Translations under genes and position numbers: made by a program | Notes under the pieces: generated by a model | The model's input: the letters and a program-made list of their open reading frames with translations, nothing else | What the model was told of the DNA's origin: nothing | Database searches by the model: none | Part shown: positions 60,359-64,000 of the stretch, piece after piece | How the letters are laid out: each line of letters opens with the position of its first letter | How positions within the stretch are numbered: position 1 is the first letter of the stretch | Source: Sternotherus odoratus | Taxonomy: Eukaryota > Chordata > Testudines > Kinosternidae | NCBI GenBank assembly: GCA_032164245.1 | Contig: JAVMKO010000003.1 | Location: 32,115,390-32,179,389, forward strand | DNA: 64,000 nucleotides | Direction: 5' to 3'

Positions 60359-61069
60359 AAGAACTTAGTTGAATTGCAGATTAATTTCTTCAAATAAACC
60401 TATGGATAAATTAACTATATGGGAAGTTAAAAGAGTCTGTGTTCTGATATTAAAATAATTCAAGAAAAAGAAAAGATTAAAACAGATAAGACCATAAACC
60501 TATGACAATTTACATTGGTTAAGAATCTGCCTCCTGTGATTTTTATTAATTTTTACTAATAAACTAATTAGCAGATTTACTTCTAAATTTTCAGAAAATT
60601 CATTCTGTGACCAAAGAGTAAGTGCTATAATTTTGGGGGAGGATAAGTGTATTTTTTGGAATTCCTTCTTTAACTACAAAATGAAAAAAAATCTCTATTA
60701 TGGAGTCAGAACTGGCACCTTTATAAAGATGACTATAGAGTATAGTACATATGTATTACACACTCAAAAACAATGTAAAAGAAATAGTAGGATTGCAATG
60801 TCAAGCAACCAAAAGTTAGGAAATTCCAGAGTGCAGGCTGCACATGCAAGCTTTATTTGATTTGTTTGTGCCTTTGGACACATGCATTATAATACAGTCC
60901 TTAATATTAAAATATTGTATTTTCAAGACATGGCCACTTACTACATGATCACTCTGCTTGAATGTTGTAGCCATTGCCCCTTTCCTACATTTCTTTGATT
61001 GTTTGTTTTGCCTTTTTATGAGTGTAAGTTACAGGAATTGTACCTTAATATAACAACATAATAACAGCT
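60359..61069. other. Unassigned AT-rich sequence
   Basis: No gene or repeat recognised. Confidence 0.5.
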
Positions 61070-61815
61070 GAAGAACCATACTGGGTCAGACCAATGGTCC
61101 ATGTAGCCCAGTGTGCAGTCTTCCAACAATGGACAGTACAACATACTTCAGAGGAATGACCAGAGCAGGGCAATTGAGTGATCCATCCTATGTTGTCCAG
61201 GCCCAGATTCTGGCAGTCAGAGTCTTAGGGACACCCAGAGCATGGGATTGCATCTTTGACCATCTTGGCTTATGTCCATTAATGGACCTATCCTTCATGA
61301 CATATCTAAATACTTTTTGAACACAGTGATATTTTTGGCCTTCACAACGCCTGGCAATGAGTTTCACAGATTGAAAGTGGATGGTGTGAAGAAATACTTT
61401 CTTAAGTTTGTTTAAAACTGTCTGCCTACTAATTTCATTGGATGCCTCCTTGTTCTTGTGTTATCTGAAGGTAAAAATAATGGTTCCTTATTCACTTCCT
61501 CCACACCATTCATGATTTTATAGACTGATATCATATCTCCTCTTAGTTGTCACTTTTCTAAGCTGAACAGTCCCAGTCCTTTTATTCTCTTCTCATATTT
61601 CCTAATAATTGTTGTTGTCCTTATCTCATTTTGTTGCCAGTTCTAGTATATCTTTTCTTGAGATGGGATGACCAGACCTGCACATAGTATACCAGACGTG
61701 GACATATCATGATTTGTATACTGGCATTATGACATTTTCTGTGTTATTATCTAACCTGTTTCTAGTGGTTCCTAATAGTCTGCTAGCTTTCTTTTTACAT
61801 AGAGTGGTTACCTGC
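61070..61815 (-). mobile_element. CR1-clade LINE, 3' 0.75 kb
   Basis: Minus-oriented copy beginning at its 3' end with CATACTGGGTCAGACCAATG, then AATGGACCTATCCTTCATGA, GAAGAAATACTTTCTTAAG, GATTTTATAGACTGATATCA and TCTTTTCTTGAGATGGGATG. All lie in the order of one CR1-clade subfamily. No usable frame. Confidence 0.85.
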
Positions 61816-61863
61816 CTTCTCCCTGGTCTAGCCCATTCTCTTTGTCTTTCTCTGCACTGAGCT

Positions 61864-62440
61864 GAGGGTGGGGTTGCACTGAGCACAGGGCAAGGGGTAT
61901 AGGGTCTGGGAGGGAGTTAGGGTGCAGGAGCAGGCTGGGGGTTGAGGTGCAGGGTCTGGCCAGGAGCTAGAATAAGGGAGGGAGCTCAGGGTTGGGACAG
62001 GAGGTTAGGGTGTGGAACGCCTACTGGGACAACTCCCATTTGGTGTGAGAGGTGCAGGTGGATATGTGGGGGTGAGGGTGCGGGAGCTCCTGTTTGGTGC
62101 TCAAGGTGGGGGTGGGGATGTGGAGGGGTGCAGGAGTCAGGGCAGGGGCCTGGGTATATGTGTGGGGTGCAGGAGTCAAGGCAGAGGGCGTGTGAGGGGG
62201 TGCAGGGATCATGGCAGGGGGCAGGAGGAGTTTCGCCCTGATTCCACCCCAAGGCCCTGCCCCTGCCTCTTCTCCACTTCCTCCTCTCCCTCCCCGGTAA
62301 ACAGGTGATCGGTGGCAGGGAGAAAGAAAGAGTGAGGGGGGAGGGGCAGGAAAGTAGCATGCTGGAGGAAGTGGCGGAGGAGAGGGGAGCTTGGCTGCTG
62401 GCAGAGCCTGCCCTTCAACAGCAGGACAGAGCCTCGGGAG
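61864..62440. repeat. G-rich minisatellite and purine-rich sequence of a hAT-type element
   Basis: Shares words with 9290-9610 (GGGACAGGAGG, GGGAGGGAGTTAGGG, GGAGCTCAGGG), so the two are probably interiors of the same nonautonomous family. Frames up to 166 codons on either strand here reflect the skew, not a gene. Termini not found. Confidence 0.55.
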
Positions 62441-62461
62441 CTGGTCAGCACCAACCTTCTG

Positions 62462-62580
62462 CTCACACTGGAGATTCAGAATTATGAACATTTCAGAGTT
62501 ACAAACAACCTCCATTCCCAAGGTGTTCGCAACTCCATAGTAATTCTATGGAAGTCATTGGGATTACAGTAAACTACTGT
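62462..62580. mobile_element. Tigger-like fragment (weak)
   Basis: GAATTATGAACATTTCAGAG, then GGTGTTCGCAACTCCATAGT, resembles the end of a common turtle DNA element. No termini confirmed. Confidence 0.35.
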
Positions 62581-63822
62581 AAAACCAGTACACCTGCCAT
62601 TGGCATCAGGCCCAAAGTATCAGTGATACTGTCCATCAACATTTCTGGTAATTACTTTAGTTTCCTTGTATTTGAGGGAATGACATTTCTTATGCATCTG
62701 GAACACCACATCTCCATTTAGTATGCTAGGAAAGTCCTGGAATGTACAAAGTCTTTCCATTATCATGATGATACTGCAACAGGCTGAAAATATTTTAAAA
62801 ACAAATAAACAGTGGATGAATAATAATGTGTTTTAACTCACTATTACCTGATGGTCAAAGTGAATGAAATTTATCTTAATAGAGCTTTGTTTATTTTTTA
62901 TTTCTAACTATTGAGGAAGCCACCTTTGGAAAGGTTTTTTGGCTCTAAGACCTCATTAGAAATAGGACTAAACAGATATTCTCCTGATTTCCTTATTCCC
63001 TAGGTCCATAAGGTGATCTCTCATTTTGACTGATGATGCCAATAGCTGCCAATAGCTGTATATAACTCGGATGTAGTCCCCAAAGTGTGCTGTTCTCTGA
63101 AATGGTTGTATGAGGCTCTGACCAATGAATGGCCTAGTGAATTGCTCAATTGCTTGCTTTCATTTATAAAAAAATACTCTCAACGAAGATATAATTGAGT
63201 AATTTCAGCAATAGATTTGAAATACCCCTGGAACCACTAGTGTAAGTCCTGGCAAGGTCAGTTCTGAGCCCTGCTTCCTTGTGATCATGGATTAATTGAG
63301 TTTCATGCAGTTGGCTACAGAAGTCTTTCATAAAAGCCCTTATAGTTTTAGAGCACTTTGTAAATATGATGATTAAAGAAACACTTTGGGAGAAAGGTCC
63401 CATATAAAGGAAACATAATTATTATTGTTTCCACCTTTTCCCCCAAGTATTATTCTTTGGCAAGACTCCTGATTTGTGTAGGAGAGTGGTAATTTTGATT
63501 TTCTCTTTGTTTTCTTGGAAAATTTTAAGAACCATCCCATTTGCTATCATCAAAGGTTTTAGAAAATGTTCAAATTAAAAGCAGGGAGTGTAATTGATAA
63601 GGATTGGTGGGGTGGAGGGCGGAGAAACCAAATTCTTTTAAAAATGGGACCACATTCCAATGTAAATAGAACACTAGAGCATTCAATGATCTCAGATGAT
63701 TCAAGTCCCCAGTCCTGTAACATTGGCCCTATAAGGTACCTAAGCACCTGCCTAACTCTAAGCATGTGAGGGTAACAAAATACTTTCTTGGGTAATGGCC
63801 ACTAACATTTCACACATAGTGA
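62581..63822. other. Unassigned; MITE fragment at 63700-63772
   Basis: CTAAGCACCTGCCTAACTCT and GCATGTGAGG near 63738-63770 match half of the foldback MITE at 43104. No gene recognised. Confidence 0.45.
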
Positions 63823-63997
63823 CAAAGAGTCCTGTGGCACCTTAAAGACTAACTAAAGAATTGAAGCATAAGCTTTCATGGGCTAATACCCACTTTATCA
63901 GATACACCGTCGGACCCACCGATGAAGTGGGTATTAGCCCACGAAAGCTTATGCTTCAATACTTTAGTTAGTCTTTAAGGTGCCACAGGACTCTTTG
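63823..63997. repeat. Long inverted repeat, 76-bp arms
   Basis: The left arm (63823-63898) and right arm (63922-63997) are reverse complements with three mismatches and no gap, separated by ~23 bases. Each arm is the same end of the repeat family at 56546, here joined head to head. A cruciform or RNA hairpin is possible. Confidence 0.93.
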
Positions 63998-64000
63998 AAA

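Noticed and set aside
62021..62521. 166-codon Pro-rich minus-strand frame, the longest open frame
   Set aside because: Antisense of a G-rich minisatellite; no domain and shares words with a non-coding hAT interior.

Overview
The window looks like nuclear, non-coding DNA from a reptile, most likely a turtle. The evidence is the repeat content: several CR1 LINE copies ending in the ATTCTATG-type 3' repeat; a tRNA-derived SINE whose 3' half is a CR1 tail (the arrangement described for tortoise/turtle Pol III SINEs); MIR-type CORE-SINEs; and many hAT, Tigger-like and Harbinger-like DNA elements. No host protein-coding gene, rRNA or tRNA gene could be supported. The longest open frames are about 160 codons, and those I can interpret are decayed transposon proteins or low-complexity shadows. 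The stretch is therefore intergenic or inside a very large intron.

Layout. 0-10 kb: a solo LTR (919-1624), a CR1 end (3693-3985), an LTR remnant (5709-6371) with a Tigger-like element inserted two bases from its end (6375-7007), two CR1 scraps, a MIR and a G-rich hAT-type element (9089-10075). 10-24 kb: the CR1-tailed SINE (10398-10590), a CR1-clade reverse transcriptase relic (11907-12990), two more MIRs, and a hAT transposon (17635-21599) split by two LTR insertions, followed by an L2/CR1-clade reverse transcriptase relic. 24-33 kb: microsatellites, a CR1 copy split by a MIR (27530-28740), a Ty3/Gypsy-type gag relic (29530-30110) and two solo LTRs with perfect 5-bp target duplications (30420-30791, 31830-32604). 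33-48 kb: a MITE, two CR1 copies in the same orientation, a composite minisatellite element (41640-42663) and an 802-bp Harbinger-like element (44139-44940). 48-64 kb: a Tx1/L1-like ORF2 relic (50337-51530), several MITEs, a tRNA-like repeat, a CR1 copy (61070-61815), a second G-rich minisatellite element, and a head-to-head inverted repeat at the right end.

Nothing here works together as a pathway. What can be read is a history of nested insertions, with ages ordered by which element interrupts which. Repeat assignments come from motif recognition without a database search. Where a family name is uncertain the entry says so. Most of the remaining sequence is AT-rich and shows no recognisable feature.
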